NCBI RefSeq assembly: GCF_000471645.3
Contig: NZ_AWGA01000074.1
Coordinates: forward strand, 1 to 45,693
Reading direction: 5' to 3'
Source: Candidatus Schmidhempelia bombi str. Bimp
GTDB lineage: Bacteria; Pseudomonadota; Gammaproteobacteria; Enterobacterales; Orbaceae
Length of the DNA stretch: 45,693 bases
Position 1 is the stretch's first letter. Each line of letters opens with the position of its first letter. Shown in pieces: positions 16,389 to 27,810 of this stretch. The notes under the pieces are model-generated. The model did no database searches. It worked only from the letters and a program-made list of their open reading frames with translations, and was not told where the DNA came from. The translations under genes were made by a program, and so were the position numbers.

Positions 16389-16471
16389 GAGAACTTTTCT
16401 AAAAAACCGTTGTCTAATACTAAAGTGAGTATATTTTGTCTATTTTTTAGACACAAATTAGGAGTTTAGCG

Positions 16472-17872
16472 TTAAAAGTTGGCATTGCGTGGCGTTCTTG
16501 GGAATGGAATAACATCCCGAACATTTTGTATTCCTGTGACATAAGCAATAAGCCGTTCAAAACCTAAGCCAAATCCTGAATGTGGCACGGTGCCATAGCG
16601 ACGTAAGTCACGGTACCACCAATAATCTTCTTTATTTAGCCCCATTTCAAGCATACGCTGATCAAGTTGTTCTAAACGTTCTTCACGTTGTGAGCCCCCA
16701 ATAATTTCGCCTATACCTGGGGCTAACACGTCCATCGCGGCTACGGTTTTACCATCATCATTCATACGCATATAAAACGCTTTGATATCTTTTGGATAAT
16801 TTTTTACGACCACTGGTGCTTTAAAATGCTGTTCTGCCAGATAGCGTTCATGTTCAGAAGCGAGATCAATTCCCCAACTAACAGGGTTTTCGAAAGGATG
16901 ACCACTGGCTAATAAAATTTCAATGGCATCGGTATAATCAACTTGAGCGAAATCGGAGGTAATAAATTGCTCTAATCGAGTAATGGCTTGTTTATCAACG
17001 TGCTGTGCAAAAAATTGCATATCATCAGCGCGCTGTTCTAACACCGCTTTAAATACAAATTTCAGCATTTTTTCGGCTAATTCAGCAATGCCACTTAAAT
17101 CGGTAAAGGCAACTTCTGGCTCGACCATCCAGAATTCAGCTAAATGACGGCTGGTATTGGAGTTTTCAGCACGGAAAGTCGGACCGAAGGTGTAGACTTT
17201 AGATAGCGCACAAGCATACGTTTCGGCATTTAACTGACCTGATACGGTTAAGAACGCTTCTTTGCCAAAAAAGTCTTGATCAAAATCGATCTCGCCAGCT
17301 TGGTTTTTGGGTAAGTTTAGCAGATCTAATGTTGATACGCGGAACATTTCACCCGCGCCTTCGGTATCCGATGCGGTAATCAGTGGTGTTGAAAGCCAGA
17401 AAAATCCTTGCTGATCAAAGAATTGATGAATAGCTTGGGCTAATGTGTGTCTTACACGTGACATCGCACCGATAATATTGGTTCGGGCGCGTAAGTGAGC
17501 AACATCACGGAGGTATTCGATGGAATGGCGTTTGGCTGCCATTGGGTAGCTATCAGGATCATCCACCCAACCTACAACTTCAACCACTGATGCTTGTAAT
17601 TCAACTTGTTGACCTTGACCTAATGATTCTACAATCTTGCCGGTGACTTTAACAGAACAACCGGCAGTTAAACGTAAAACGTCATGTTGATAATTGCTTA
17701 ACTTGTCTTCAATTACTGCTTGGATAGGGTTAAAACATGATCCGTCATAAACACTAAGGAACGATAATCCTGCTTTTGAATCACGGCGAGTTCTTACCCA
17801 GCCTTGTACGGTGACGGTACTTCCTACCGCTATTTTTCCCTGTAATACATCAATTACTGTTGCAATAGACAT
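16472..17872 (-). CDS. asnS: Asparaginyl-tRNA synthetase AsnS
   Basis: Class IIb synthetase that charges tRNA-Asn. The 466 residues equal the E. coli length. N-terminal OB-fold anticodon-binding domain ([10 protein letters not shown]), then the catalytic core with motif 2 [25 protein letters not shown] and motif 3 [25 protein letters not shown] at the C-terminus. Placed between the porin and pncB, all on the minus strand, as in E. coli. A small TGTCTA/TAGACA hairpin (16438-16454) follows the stop and may reduce read-through to the porin. Confidence 0.97.
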   Translation of the reverse strand: MSIATVIDVLQGKIAVGSTVTVQGWVRTRRDSKAGLSFLSVYDGSCFNPIQAVIEDKLSNYQHDVLRLTAGCSVKVTGKIVESLGQGQQVELQASVVEVVGWVDDPDSYPMAAKRHSIEYLRDVAHLRARTNIIGAMSRVRHTLAQAIHQFFDQQGFFWLSTPLITASDTEGAGEMFRVSTLDLLNLPKNQAGEIDFDQDFFGKEAFLTVSGQLNAETYACALSKVYTFGPTFRAENSNTSRHLAEFWMVEPEVAFTDLSGIAELAEKMLKFVFKAVLEQRADDMQFFAQHVDKQAITRLEQFITSDFAQVDYTDAIEILLASGHPFENPVSWGIDLASEHERYLAEQHFKAPVVVKNYPKDIKAFYMRMNDDGKTVAAMDVLAPGIGEIIGGSQREERLEQLDQRMLEMGLNKEDYWWYRDLRRYGTVPHSGFGLGFERLIAYVTGIQNVRDVIPFPRTPRNANF

Positions 17873-17923
17873 AGAAAACTCTCTTTTTAATTATGGATAA
17901 ACATTAATTTAATAAAATAGTTG

Positions 17924-19147
17924 TTAGTGCGGTATTACCTGAAATGCTTTTTTTAGTGCATTAATAAAAGCAACATCCTGCGAAATAGTTTTACCTGGAC
18001 TATCGGATAATTTTGCCACAGGTTTGCCATTACATTCAACGAGCTTAATAACGATATTGAGTGTTTTAGTATTAGCGTTTTCAGTAAGGGGAAGATCGCA
18101 AGTCAAATGACCGCCAATACCAAAAGCCAATTTAACGCGCTTATGGAAATGGCGATAAATGGTTAACGCTTTTGTTAAATTTAAGCTATCGGAAAAAACC
18201 AAGGTTTTTTCCGTTGGATCAATACCTAAATTAAGATAGTGTTGAATGGCACTTTCTCCCCACGCAATCGGATCGCCAGAATCGTGGCGCAGACCTTGAT
18301 AATGAGTAGCAAATGGCATATCAAAGTCTCGTAAAAATGCTTGCATAGTAATACAATCGGTTAAGGCTATGCTGAGATGATGGGCATACTCATCTTGCCA
18401 AACTTGCAGGGCTTGACGTTGACAATTGCCTAAATGTTGACTGATTTGTTGATGAGCCTGAAACCACTCATGCGCTTGAGTACCTACCGCTTGTAAGCCT
18501 AGCGTATGGGCTAAATGATAATTACTCGTACTATTGAAATTAGGGAAATGTTGTTTTAAATAATCAATTACAGCCTGTTGAACCTTAAATGAGTAGCGAC
18601 GTCTTGTTCCAAAGTCCATCACATTAAAGCCAGATAAATCGAGATCTGTGCTCTGGCTATGAAATAATTTAAGTTTATTTTCTAAGTGTGCGACTGCCTC
18701 ATTCACTCCTATGTCTGGGGTACGATCTTTATGTACCACTTCACTAATCACCGCAAGTAAGGGCACTTCCCATAAAATCACCTCTTTCCAGCGTCCTTCA
18801 ATACGGATATGCAATTGATCATTGATACTTTGAATATTAACCAGACGGGGATTATAACGATAAGATTTCAGCCAATTTAGATAGTCTTGTTTGAAATATG
18901 GGAGTGAAGATAAATAGTCATATTCCTCATCAGTTAACCTAAGCGATTGCATTAAATTCACTTGTTGTTGAATTTCTTGCACATAACTGCCAAGTAAATC
19001 ATCGCTACGACAACGAAATTCAGCAGCGACCGTCACATCAGGATAATGATGATAGACCGCTTGTTGCATATGTAATTTATATGCATCAGTATCTAAAATT
19101 GATGTTAATATCGGAACGGATAAGTTCTTTTTATTATTGATAAACAT
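17924..19147 (-). CDS. pncB: Nicotinate phosphoribosyltransferase PncB
   Basis: Salvages nicotinate into NAD synthesis by joining it to PRPP. Characteristic stretches are [16 protein letters not shown] near the N-terminus, FGTRRRYSF, and [14 protein letters not shown], and the C-terminal KLSDSPGKT. The frame opens upstream at a GTG (19219), giving 431 residues, but the ATG at 19147 gives 407, close to E. coli PncB (400), and removes a lysine- and asparagine-rich extension with no counterpart. The ribosome site is weak at either start. It diverges from pepN, the E. coli arrangement. Confidence 0.93.
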   Translation of the reverse strand: MFINNKKNLSVPILTSILDTDAYKLHMQQAVYHHYPDVTVAAEFRCRSDDLLGSYVQEIQQQVNLMQSLRLTDEEYDYLSSLPYFKQDYLNWLKSYRYNPRLVNIQSINDQLHIRIEGRWKEVILWEVPLLAVISEVVHKDRTPDIGVNEAVAHLENKLKLFHSQSTDLDLSGFNVMDFGTRRRYSFKVQQAVIDYLKQHFPNFNSTSNYHLAHTLGLQAVGTQAHEWFQAHQQISQHLGNCQRQALQVWQDEYAHHLSIALTDCITMQAFLRDFDMPFATHYQGLRHDSGDPIAWGESAIQHYLNLGIDPTEKTLVFSDSLNLTKALTIYRHFHKRVKLAFGIGGHLTCDLPLTENANTKTLNIVIKLVECNGKPVAKLSDSPGKTISQDVAFINALKKAFQVIPH

Positions 19148-19287
19148 GAGTAATTTATTAAAAAAACAGGATCGTTTATTGATTATAGCAGAATTAATTT
19201 TTTCGCGTATATTTATCACTTATTCTAAACATTTTTAGCTATAATTAAATAATTCGTCGTTCAATAACTGAAAAATGAGTGTGCAAC

Positions 19288-21909
19288 ATGAACCATAATT
19301 TAACCCCAGCCAAGTATCGATTAGACTATACGCCACCAGATTTTACCATTACCGATATTGATTTAGATTTTAATCTAGCGCCAGAAGTGACTACGGTGAT
19401 AGCCCGAAGTCGCGTGATCCGAAATAGCCCTCAAGCGCAAGATCTGATCTTAGATGGGCAGGCGCTAACGTTACTTTCGGTCAATATTGATGAGCAGCCT
19501 TGGCATGACTATCAACTAACGCCGAATCAACTGATTATTAAAGATGTCCCTGACACCTTTACATTAACGATTGTTAATGAGATCCAACCTATTAATAATA
19601 CCGCTCTTGAAGGATTATATGTCTCTGGTGAGGCACTCTGTACGCAATGTGAAGCCGAAGGGTTTCGACATATCACTTACTATTTAGATCGCCCCGATGT
19701 ATTAGCCCGTTTTACAACGCGAATTACAGCCAATAAACATCACTATCCTTATTTACTTTCCAATGGCAATCGTATTGCGAGTGGTGAATTAGATAATGAT
19801 AGGCACTGGGTACAATGGCAAGACCCCTTTCCAAAACCAAGTTATCTTTTTGCTTTAGTCGCTGGCGATTTTGATATTTTACGCGATACATTTACCACGC
19901 ATAGTGGGCGCGACATTGATTTGGAAATTTATGTAGATAAAGGTAATCTTGATCGTACTTATTGGGCGATGCAAAGCTTAAAAAATGCCATGAAATGGGA
20001 CGAGCAGCGTTTTGGCTTGGAATATGATCTCGATATTTTTATGATTGTGGCGGTGGATTTCTTTAATATGGGCGCCATGGAAAATAAAGGCTTAAATATT
20101 TTTAATTCTAAATTTGTGTTGGCGAAAGCAGAAACCGCTACCGATGAGGATTATTTAGGCATTGAGTCGGTGATTGGTCATGAATATTTCCACAATTGGA
20201 CCGGTAATCGTGTTACATGCCGTGATTGGTTTCAATTAAGTTTAAAAGAGGGGCTAACGGTTTTCCGTGATCAAGAATTTAGTTCTGATCTCGGCTCACG
20301 AGCGGTGAATCGTATTAATAATGTCCGTATTATACGTGGTCCCCAATTTGCCGAAGATGCCAGCCCTATGGCCCATCCAATAAGACCGGACAAAGTCATC
20401 GAAATGAATAATTTTTACACGGTGACTGTCTACGAAAAAGGATCAGAAGTGATCCGTATGATGCATACGCTATTGGGTGAACACGCTTTCCAAGCTGGTA
20501 TGAAACTTTATTTTCAACGGCATGATGGCACGGCTGCTACTTGTGATGATTTTGTGCAAGCCATGGAAGATGCTTCTGGTATAAATCTAACCCAATTCCG
20601 CCGTTGGTATAGCCAATCGGGTACGCCTGAATTATTTGTTACAACCAAATATGATGCCGAATTACAACACTATCACTTAACGGTTAAGCAACTGACTAAG
20701 CCCACCCCCGATCAAACGCAAAAGCAAGCGTTGCATATTCCTTTAGACATAGAGTTATACGATGATCATGGTCAACCTATTGCTCTGCAATTCCAAGGTC
20801 AGTCAATCGATTCTATTCTTAATATTACTGAAACTGAGCAAACATTTATCTTTGATCAGATTCCAACTCAGCCAGTTATCGCTTTATTACGTGAGTTCTC
20901 AGCGCCAGTTAAACTGCATTATGACTACAACGTCAAGGAATTAATCTTTTTACTTCAACATGCAACGAATGCCTTTACTCGCTATGATGCCGCACAAAGA
21001 TTGTTTTATCACTCTATCGATCAAAATATTGCACACACAAAGGCTGACGGGTTTATCGCTTTAACTGAACAGATAATAGATGCATTTAGGGGGATACTAC
21101 TTTCTACCCAGTTAGATCCCGCTTTAATTGCGCTGACGCTTACGCCACCATCAGAAAATGAGATTGCGAATCTGTTCGACATCGTAGATCCGGATGCTAT
21201 TCATCAGGTTCGCCAAGCCTTAATTAGACAACTAGCTAATGCATTACAAGATGAGTGGTTAGCGATTTATCATACGCATAAGACGCCAGACTATCATATT
21301 CAACACGATGATATGGCTAAACGCGCGTTAAAAAATCTAAGCTTATCTTATATTGCCTATATTCCTGATATTGAACTCGCTTCAAAACTTATCTCACAGC
21401 AGTATTGGCAAGCCAATAATATGACCGATATGTTGGCTGCATTATCATCGGCAATGAAAGCGCAGCTTGACTGTGCTAATCAACTTATGGCGGATTTTGA
21501 TCACAGATGGCATCACGATGGATTAGTGATGGATAAGTGGTTGGCTTTACAAGCAACCAGCCCAGCACCTGATGTACTGGCTAAAGTGAAAAGCCTCTTA
21601 ACCCACCGTTCTTTTAGTTTATCCAATCCTAATCGAGTCCGCGCATTAATTGGTCAATTTGTGGCGAATAATCCTGTCGCATTTCATCATAAAGAGGGGC
21701 ACGGATATCAATTTTTAGTTGAGATTTTGATGGAGTTAAATCAGAAGAATCCACAAGTTGCCGCCAGACTGATTGATCCATTAATTCGTTTCAAACGTTA
21801 TGATCAAGTGCGTCAAACGTTAATGAAACAGGCATTGAACCAACTACTTGTCCTTGATCATTTATCGAATGATTTATATGAAAAAATTTCGCGTGCATTA
21901 GACGATTAA
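19288..21909 (+). CDS. pepN: Aminopeptidase N (PepN)
   Basis: Cytoplasmic M1-family zinc aminopeptidase that completes protein breakdown by removing N-terminal residues. Numbered from the ATG at 19288 (873 residues, E. coli 870): N-terminal beta domain, exopeptidase motif GAMEN at 262-266, zinc motif HEYFH at 298-302 with the second glutamate at 321 (LKEGLT), then the long helical C-terminal domain. The frame opens 9 bases earlier at a GTG, but the ATG matches the family N-terminus. A rhodanese gene follows after 10 bases and is probably in the same transcript. Confidence 0.96.
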   Translation: MNHNLTPAKYRLDYTPPDFTITDIDLDFNLAPEVTTVIARSRVIRNSPQAQDLILDGQALTLLSVNIDEQPWHDYQLTPNQLIIKDVPDTFTLTIVNEIQPINNTALEGLYVSGEALCTQCEAEGFRHITYYLDRPDVLARFTTRITANKHHYPYLLSNGNRIASGELDNDRHWVQWQDPFPKPSYLFALVAGDFDILRDTFTTHSGRDIDLEIYVDKGNLDRTYWAMQSLKNAMKWDEQRFGLEYDLDIFMIVAVDFFNMGAMENKGLNIFNSKFVLAKAETATDEDYLGIESVIGHEYFHNWTGNRVTCRDWFQLSLKEGLTVFRDQEFSSDLGSRAVNRINNVRIIRGPQFAEDASPMAHPIRPDKVIEMNNFYTVTVYEKGSEVIRMMHTLLGEHAFQAGMKLYFQRHDGTAATCDDFVQAMEDASGINLTQFRRWYSQSGTPELFVTTKYDAELQHYHLTVKQLTKPTPDQTQKQALHIPLDIELYDDHGQPIALQFQGQSIDSILNITETEQTFIFDQIPTQPVIALLREFSAPVKLHYDYNVKELIFLLQHATNAFTRYDAAQRLFYHSIDQNIAHTKADGFIALTEQIIDAFRGILLSTQLDPALIALTLTPPSENEIANLFDIVDPDAIHQVRQALIRQLANALQDEWLAIYHTHKTPDYHIQHDDMAKRALKNLSLSYIAYIPDIELASKLISQQYWQANNMTDMLAALSSAMKAQLDCANQLMADFDHRWHHDGLVMDKWLALQATSPAPDVLAKVKSLLTHRSFSLSNPNRVRALIGQFVANNPVAFHHKEGHGYQFLVEILMELNQKNPQVAARLIDPLIRFKRYDQVRQTLMKQALNQLLVLDHLSNDLYEKISRALDD

Positions 21910-21919
21910 GGTAATTGCA

Positions 21920-22261
21920 ATGGGTCATAATCAGCCAATACTATCGATGACGGTAGAACAGTTGTATCAACGCATGAACAACAACGACACGTTTTTTCTG
22001 CTTGATGTCAGAGAGTCACATGAAGTGGCTATTTGCCAGTTACCGAATTCGAAACATATTCCAATGAACTTAATTCCAACTTATATCGATACCATCCCTG
22101 ATGGGATCGATATTATTGTATATTGCCACCACGGCATACGTAGTTTAGCTGTGGCAACTTATCTACAACATGCTGGATTTTGTTCTAAGCAATTATTTAA
22201 TCTTGAAGGTGGTATTGATAAATGGGCGAAAATCATTGATAAATCGTTAAGTCGTTATTGA
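21920..22261 (+). CDS. Single-domain rhodanese-like sulfurtransferase
   Basis: A 113-residue protein consisting of one rhodanese domain: LLDVRESHEVAICQLPNSKHIPM, then the active-site loop CHHGIRS with the persulfide cysteine Cys69, and the closing NLEGGIDKWA. The family moves sulfane sulfur between donors and acceptors; the physiological partner is not shown by sequence. It starts 10 bases after pepN with a GG-containing site (AAGGTAATTGCA) and is likely cotranscribed with it. GlpE or PspE naming is not justified from sequence alone. Confidence 0.85.
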   Translation: MGHNQPILSMTVEQLYQRMNNNDTFFLLDVRESHEVAICQLPNSKHIPMNLIPTYIDTIPDGIDIIVYCHHGIRSLAVATYLQHAGFCSKQLFNLEGGIDKWAKIIDKSLSRY

Positions 22262-22419
22262 TTTATCTAATAATATCAATAGATTACTATTTTTATGCTG
22301 GATTAAAAACAATAGTATTTAACTAATTTAGGGTTATACGGTAGAATGATCGGCTTTATTTAGTTAGCTATAATTATGTCTACATTCAGCCAAAAATTTA
22401 CCGCAGAGATTAAAAAAAT

Positions 22420-23262
22420 ATGGTATTAATTACAGAAGCGGCGAGCAAAAATAATTTAGTTGAAATTCGTGATATGTCATTTTATCGTGGCAACCGCCCA
22501 ATCTATAAAAATATGAGTTTGGAAGTGCCTAGAGGTAAAGTGGTCGCCATCATGGGACCGTCAGGAATAGGTAAAACAACACTACTGCGTTTAATTGGTG
22601 GGCAACTTAAACCACAAAGTGGGCAAATTTTATTTAATGGTGAAAATGTACCCACTTTGTCTCGTCATCGTCTTTATCAAATACGTAAAAAAATGAGCAT
22701 GTTATTTCAATCTGGCGCGCTATTTACTGATTTAAACGTATTTGATAATGTGGCTTATCCGTTAAGAGAACATTATCAACTGCCAGAGCCCATCTTACAT
22801 TCATTAGTATTAATGAAATTAGAAGCGGTTGGTTTACGTGGTGCGGCAAGCCTTATGCCATCAGAATTATCTGGGGGCATGGCAAGAAGAGTGGCACTAG
22901 CTCGCGCCATTGCTCTTGATCCAGACTTAATTATGTTTGATGAGCCGTTTGCTGGACAAGACCCTATCTCGATGGGCGTGATTGTCCGATTAATTTCAGA
23001 AATCAATAGTGCGCTGGGTTTAACCTGCATTGTGGTTTCACATGATGTTAACGAAGTACTATCCATCGCCGATTATGCCTATATTGTGGCAGAACAGCAT
23101 ATTATTGCTGGTGGCACACCAGAGGTGTTGCAAGCCAATCAAGATCAACGAGTCAAACAATTTCTTGCTGGGTTGGCTGATGGGCCCGTTCCCTTTCACT
23201 ACCCTGCGACGGATTATCGTCAAGATTTATTAGCAGTTAAAAAGAGAGGAAAGTCTCAATGA
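22420..23262 (+). CDS. mlaF: Mla ABC transporter ATPase MlaF
   Basis: Cytoplasmic ATPase of the MlaFEDB complex that moves phospholipids between inner membrane and the periplasmic carrier MlaC to keep outer-membrane asymmetry. Walker [10 protein letters not shown] (residues about 48-56), a Q-loop (MLFQSGALF), signature LSGGMARR, Walker B LIMFDEP and the switch histidine in VVSHDV are intact. The C-terminus ([19 protein letters not shown]) is the regulatory extension typical of MlaF. At 280 residues it is slightly longer than E. coli MlaF. Overlaps mlaE by 4 bases (ATGA), first gene of mlaFEDCB-ibaG. Confidence 0.97.
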   Translation: MVLITEAASKNNLVEIRDMSFYRGNRPIYKNMSLEVPRGKVVAIMGPSGIGKTTLLRLIGGQLKPQSGQILFNGENVPTLSRHRLYQIRKKMSMLFQSGALFTDLNVFDNVAYPLREHYQLPEPILHSLVLMKLEAVGLRGAASLMPSELSGGMARRVALARAIALDPDLIMFDEPFAGQDPISMGVIVRLISEINSALGLTCIVVSHDVNEVLSIADYAYIVAEQHIIAGGTPEVLQANQDQRVKQFLAGLADGPVPFHYPATDYRQDLLAVKKRGKSQ

Positions 23263-24035
23263 TAAATGGGATACAAAAACTAGGCCGCTTGACGATCCAT
23301 TTTTTGTCCATGTTGGGGCGCTCAGGCATGATGCTATTTGGTGCCTTAATCGGACGTCCTAACGTGATCAAACAATTTCCGTTATTGATTAAACAACTCT
23401 ATTTTGTTGGGGTGCAATCGCTGACCATTATTGCTGTTTCAGGACTATTTATTGGGATGGTACTAGGCTTACAAGGGTATTTTATTTTAACCACCTTTGG
23501 CGCTGAGGCCAGCCTTGGTATGCTCGTTGCGTTAGCGTTACTGAGAGAGTTAGGCCCCGTCGTTGCGGGATTACTCTTTGCTGGGCGAGCAGGATCCGCT
23601 TTAACCGCCGAAATTGGTTTAATGAAAGCCACCGAACAGTTATCAAGCTTGGAAATGATGGCGATTGATCCATTAAGACGTATTATTTCGCCCCGTTTTT
23701 GGGCGGGATTTTTCTGCTTACCATTTTTAACGGCGATTTTTGTTGCGGTCGGTATCTTAGGCGGTGCGATGGTTGGGGTCGATTGGAAAGGCATTGATTC
23801 TGGTTTTTTCTGGTCATCGATACAAAGCAACGTTGATTGGTGGCACGATGTGTTCAACTGTTTTATTAAAAGTTTTGTGTTTGCAATAGCCGCAACATGG
23901 ATTGCGCTATTTAACGGATATGACGCAGTCCCTACTTCAGAGGGAATAAGTAAAGCAACTACCAATACTGTTGTCTATTCTTCATTAGCTATTTTAGGGT
24001 TAGATTTTATTTTAACCGCATTAATGTTTAGTTGA
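23259..24035 (+). CDS. mlaE: Mla permease MlaE
   Basis: Inner-membrane permease of the Mla phospholipid system, 258 residues. Has the MlaE/YrbE family hallmarks: an N-terminal amphipathic helix, about five membrane helices, [45 protein letters not shown] and [14 protein letters not shown], the coupling region to MlaF. Overlaps mlaF by ATGA and is followed by mlaD after 9 bases. Confidence 0.97.
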   Translation: MINGIQKLGRLTIHFLSMLGRSGMMLFGALIGRPNVIKQFPLLIKQLYFVGVQSLTIIAVSGLFIGMVLGLQGYFILTTFGAEASLGMLVALALLRELGPVVAGLLFAGRAGSALTAEIGLMKATEQLSSLEMMAIDPLRRIISPRFWAGFFCLPFLTAIFVAVGILGGAMVGVDWKGIDSGFFWSSIQSNVDWWHDVFNCFIKSFVFAIAATWIALFNGYDAVPTSEGISKATTNTVVYSSLAILGLDFILTALMFS

Positions 24036-24044
24036 GGTTAATTC

Positions 24045-24629
24045 ATGGGAAATCGAAAAATCGAAATTATTGTCGGTTTATTTATGCTTATGGTGATCAG
24101 TTCAGTGCTTTTTTTATGTTTAAGCGTTGCTGATATTTCATCTATTAAGTCTGGTTCCACTTATCGTGTCTATGCGGTATTTGATAATATTGGGGGATTA
24201 AAGGCCCGCTCGCCAATTAAAATTGGTGGGGTAGTGGTTGGACGAATTAAAGATATTGTATTGACCTCATCAACAAACGAAAATTATAAACCTTATGTCA
24301 TTATGGATATTGATCAACGTTATAATCAAATACCAAGTAGTAGTGCCTTGACGATAAAAACCTCTGGTTTACTGGGTGAACAATTTATTGCCATTGATTT
24401 AGGTGTTAAAAAAGACGTTGTAGATGAAATTGATGAAATCGATGCGCTCGAAGCAGGTTACACCGTCGATCAGCTTAATAATTCGGATAAAATACCAGAA
24501 TATTTTCAAGAAGGTTTCGTGATCCACAATACTAAACCAGCGATGGCGCTGGAAGATTTAATTGGTCAGTTTTTATATAGTTCTGATAATAAAACATCAG
24601 AACAACCTGATTCACAAACAAAGGAATAG
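24045..24629 (+). CDS. mlaD: MCE-domain lipid-binding protein MlaD
   Basis: A 194-residue inner-membrane-anchored protein whose hexameric MCE ring binds phospholipid above MlaE. N-terminal membrane helix (about 6-28), one MCE domain (about 40-120, YAVFDNIGGLKARSPIKIGGVVVGRI and KTSGLLGEQFIAID) and a C-terminal stretch with MALEDLIGQFLY, which matches E. coli MlaD. The acidic tail is variable. Four bases separate it from mlaC. Confidence 0.96.
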   Translation: MGNRKIEIIVGLFMLMVISSVLFLCLSVADISSIKSGSTYRVYAVFDNIGGLKARSPIKIGGVVVGRIKDIVLTSSTNENYKPYVIMDIDQRYNQIPSSSALTIKTSGLLGEQFIAIDLGVKKDVVDEIDEIDALEAGYTVDQLNNSDKIPEYFQEGFVIHNTKPAMALEDLIGQFLYSSDNKTSEQPDSQTKE

Positions 24630-24632
24630 ATT

Positions 24633-25268
24633 ATGTTAAAACGTTTATTTATCGTTATCATGTTGTTTTTCGCCCCTTTCGCGATGGCAAAATCCGTTGC
24701 TAACAACCCTTATGCCCAGATGAACGTCGCTGCGGATCAGCTATTTAGTTCATTTAATACGGAAAAACAGCATATTGCCAAAAATCCAGACAGGTTAAAG
24801 GATTTAGTAAAACAAAATTTATTGCCCTATATACAGGTCAAATATGCAGCGGCATTAATTCTAGGAGGGGAATATGGAAAAGCGACCAAAGAACAACGCG
24901 ACGCTTATTTTATTGCCTTCGAAAACTATCTTGTTCAAGCCTTTGCCCAAGCACTATCGATGTACAATGGGCAAACTTATCAAATAGAAAGCGAAAAAGA
25001 TTTAACCAATAAAAATATTGTCTCAATTCGGGTAACATTAGTCAGTGCCGATAAAAACCAGCCGCCTATCCGTTTAGATTTTCAGTGGCGTAAAAACACC
25101 AAGACTGGTGAGTGGAAAGCTTATGATATGATTGCTGAAGGGGTGAGTATGATTTCAACTAAACAAAATGAGTGGGCAACAATTTTGCGTCAAGGTGGAA
25201 TTACGGCATTAACCGAGCAATTACAAAAACTAGCTAGCCAGCCAATTAAGCCTGAAAGTAAAGCATAG
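24633..25268 (+). CDS. mlaC: Periplasmic phospholipid carrier MlaC
   Basis: Soluble shuttle carrying phospholipid between the outer-membrane MlaA complex and MlaFEDB. 211 residues with a signal peptide of about 19 residues (MLKRLFIVIMLFFAPFAMA) and the MlaC fold: NPYAQMNVAADQLFSSF, LLPYIQVKYAAALILGG, and the C-terminal YDMIAEGVSMISTKQNEWATIL. Identity is clear from fold markers and position between mlaD and mlaB. Confidence 0.95.
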   Translation: MLKRLFIVIMLFFAPFAMAKSVANNPYAQMNVAADQLFSSFNTEKQHIAKNPDRLKDLVKQNLLPYIQVKYAAALILGGEYGKATKEQRDAYFIAFENYLVQAFAQALSMYNGQTYQIESEKDLTNKNIVSIRVTLVSADKNQPPIRLDFQWRKNTKTGEWKAYDMIAEGVSMISTKQNEWATILRQGGITALTEQLQKLASQPIKPESKA

Positions 25269-25278
25269 AGAATCGCTT

Positions 25279-25548
25279 ATGTCATTAATTTACTGGCAAC
25301 AACAAGATGATGTTTTATATTTAAAAGGGGTCCTAGATCGATCCACGTTAAACCAAATTTGGCAGCAAGATAGCACTTTATTCGATACCATCGCTAATAT
25401 TGATGTCACCGAATTAACCCGTGTTGATTCGGCGGGATTAGCTTTATTGGTCAATTATTGCCTTAATTTTAATCTTCAGCTTATAGGTATCAATGCGCAA
25501 TTGCGTACCTTAATTCAACTTTATAATTTAGAGAAAGTGATAACCTAA
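25279..25548 (+). CDS. mlaB: STAS-domain protein MlaB
   Basis: An 89-residue cytoplasmic STAS-domain protein that binds MlaF and is needed for MlaFEDB assembly and activity. The segment DVTELTRVDSAGLALLVNY contains the conserved DSAGLA of STAS domains, with the threonine/serine at the helix start. Placed between mlaC and ibaG as in E. coli; GAGAATCGCTT separates it from mlaC with a GAGA ribosome site. Confidence 0.93.
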   Translation: MSLIYWQQQDDVLYLKGVLDRSTLNQIWQQDSTLFDTIANIDVTELTRVDSAGLALLVNYCLNFNLQLIGINAQLRTLIQLYNLEKVIT

Positions 25549-25550
25549 AA

Positions 25551-25808
25551 ATGATAAGTCATGACGAAATTATTAAAAAATTACATTCTGCTTTAACCTT
25601 AGATGAGGTAAGAGTTTATAGCGAGGATGGCAGCCATTTCCAGATTATTGCCGTTAGTGATCAATTTGACACAATGTCACGTGTAAAAAGGCAGCAAGCA
25701 ATCTATGCGCCATTGGCGGAGGATATAGCCAATAATCGTATCCATGCGCTATCTATAAAAACCTACAATGTTGCACAATGGCAACGTGAAAAGAAATTGT
25801 TAGGTTGA
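25551..25808 (+). CDS. ibaG: BolA-family protein IbaG
   Basis: An 85-residue BolA-like protein. The class II KH-like fold is seen in EIIKKLHSALTLDEVRVYSEDGSHFQIIAVSDQFDTMSRVKRQQAIYAPL and IHALSIKTYN. E. coli IbaG is linked to acid response and, with monothiol glutaredoxins, iron-sulfur trafficking. It begins 2 bases after mlaB and ends the mla operon at a long hairpin. The gene next door is murA, the E. coli order. Confidence 0.93.
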   Translation: MISHDEIIKKLHSALTLDEVRVYSEDGSHFQIIAVSDQFDTMSRVKRQQAIYAPLAEDIANNRIHALSIKTYNVAQWQREKKLLG

Positions 25809-25834
25809 TAATTATTGCGTTAAAAATGATGTAT

Positions 25835-25875
25835 TGCTTTATTTTAGTAGAGTTTTTACTAGAATAAAGCATTTT
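25835..25875 (+). terminator. Terminator of the mlaFEDCB-ibaG operon
   Basis: A 15-base-pair stem, TGCTTTATTTTAGTA (25835-25849) with TACTAGAATAAAGCA (25857-25871), one T-G wobble, then TTTT. It implies that murA and the polysaccharide cluster have their own promoter. Confidence 0.8.
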
Positions 25876-27395
<1,520 letters not shown>

Positions 27396-27401
27396 ATCAA
27401 C

Positions 27402-27788
27402 ATGAAAAAAGTAATAACATACGGAACATTTGACCTCTTACATTGGGGTCATATTAGACTATTACAGCGAGCAAAAGCGTTAGGTGATTACTTAATCGTT
27501 GCCCTATCATCAGATAATTTTAATCAAATTAAATCTAAAAAATCTTATCATAGCTATGATGAAAGAAAAATGATGTTAGAGTCTATCCGTTATGTTGATC
27601 TCGTGATCCCAGAAGAAACCTGGGATCAAAAAGCTGATGATATCAAAGAATTTAAAGTTGATACGTTTGTCATGGGTGATGATTGGATTGGGCAGTTTGA
27701 TTATTTACACCCCTTATGCTCTGTCGTTTATTTACCAAGAACTGAAGGAATATCGACAACTAAAATTAAAACTGAATTAGGTCGTTAA
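27402..27788 (+). CDS. Glycerol-3-phosphate cytidylyltransferase, TagD/TarD type
   Basis: Makes CDP-glycerol from CTP and glycerol 3-phosphate, the activated precursor of teichoic acids. The 128 residues are the standard TagD length: nucleotidyltransferase motif HWGH (His14 and His17) in TFDLLHWGHIRLL, the YDERKMMLESIRYVD stretch, GDDW and the C-terminal RTEGISTTKI signature. AAGGA lies at the end of murA. The enzyme is commonest in Firmicutes but also occurs in Gram-negative capsule and O-antigen loci. A glycerophosphotransferase two genes on is its obvious user. Confidence 0.93.
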   Translation: MKKVITYGTFDLLHWGHIRLLQRAKALGDYLIVALSSDNFNQIKSKKSYHSYDERKMMLESIRYVDLVIPEETWDQKADDIKEFKVDTFVMGDDWIGQFDYLHPLCSVVYLPRTEGISTTKIKTELGR

Positions 27789-27810
27789 TCAAACGCTAAG
27801 TGCACTATTA

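Noticed and set aside
19148-19219. 24-residue N-terminal extension of PncB from a GTG
   Set aside because: Lysine/asparagine-rich, no counterpart in the family, and a suitable ATG lies at 19147.
23399-23965. 188-codon minus-strand frame opposite mlaE
   Set aside because: Composition follows the membrane-protein gene on the other strand; mlaE is complete and well conserved.
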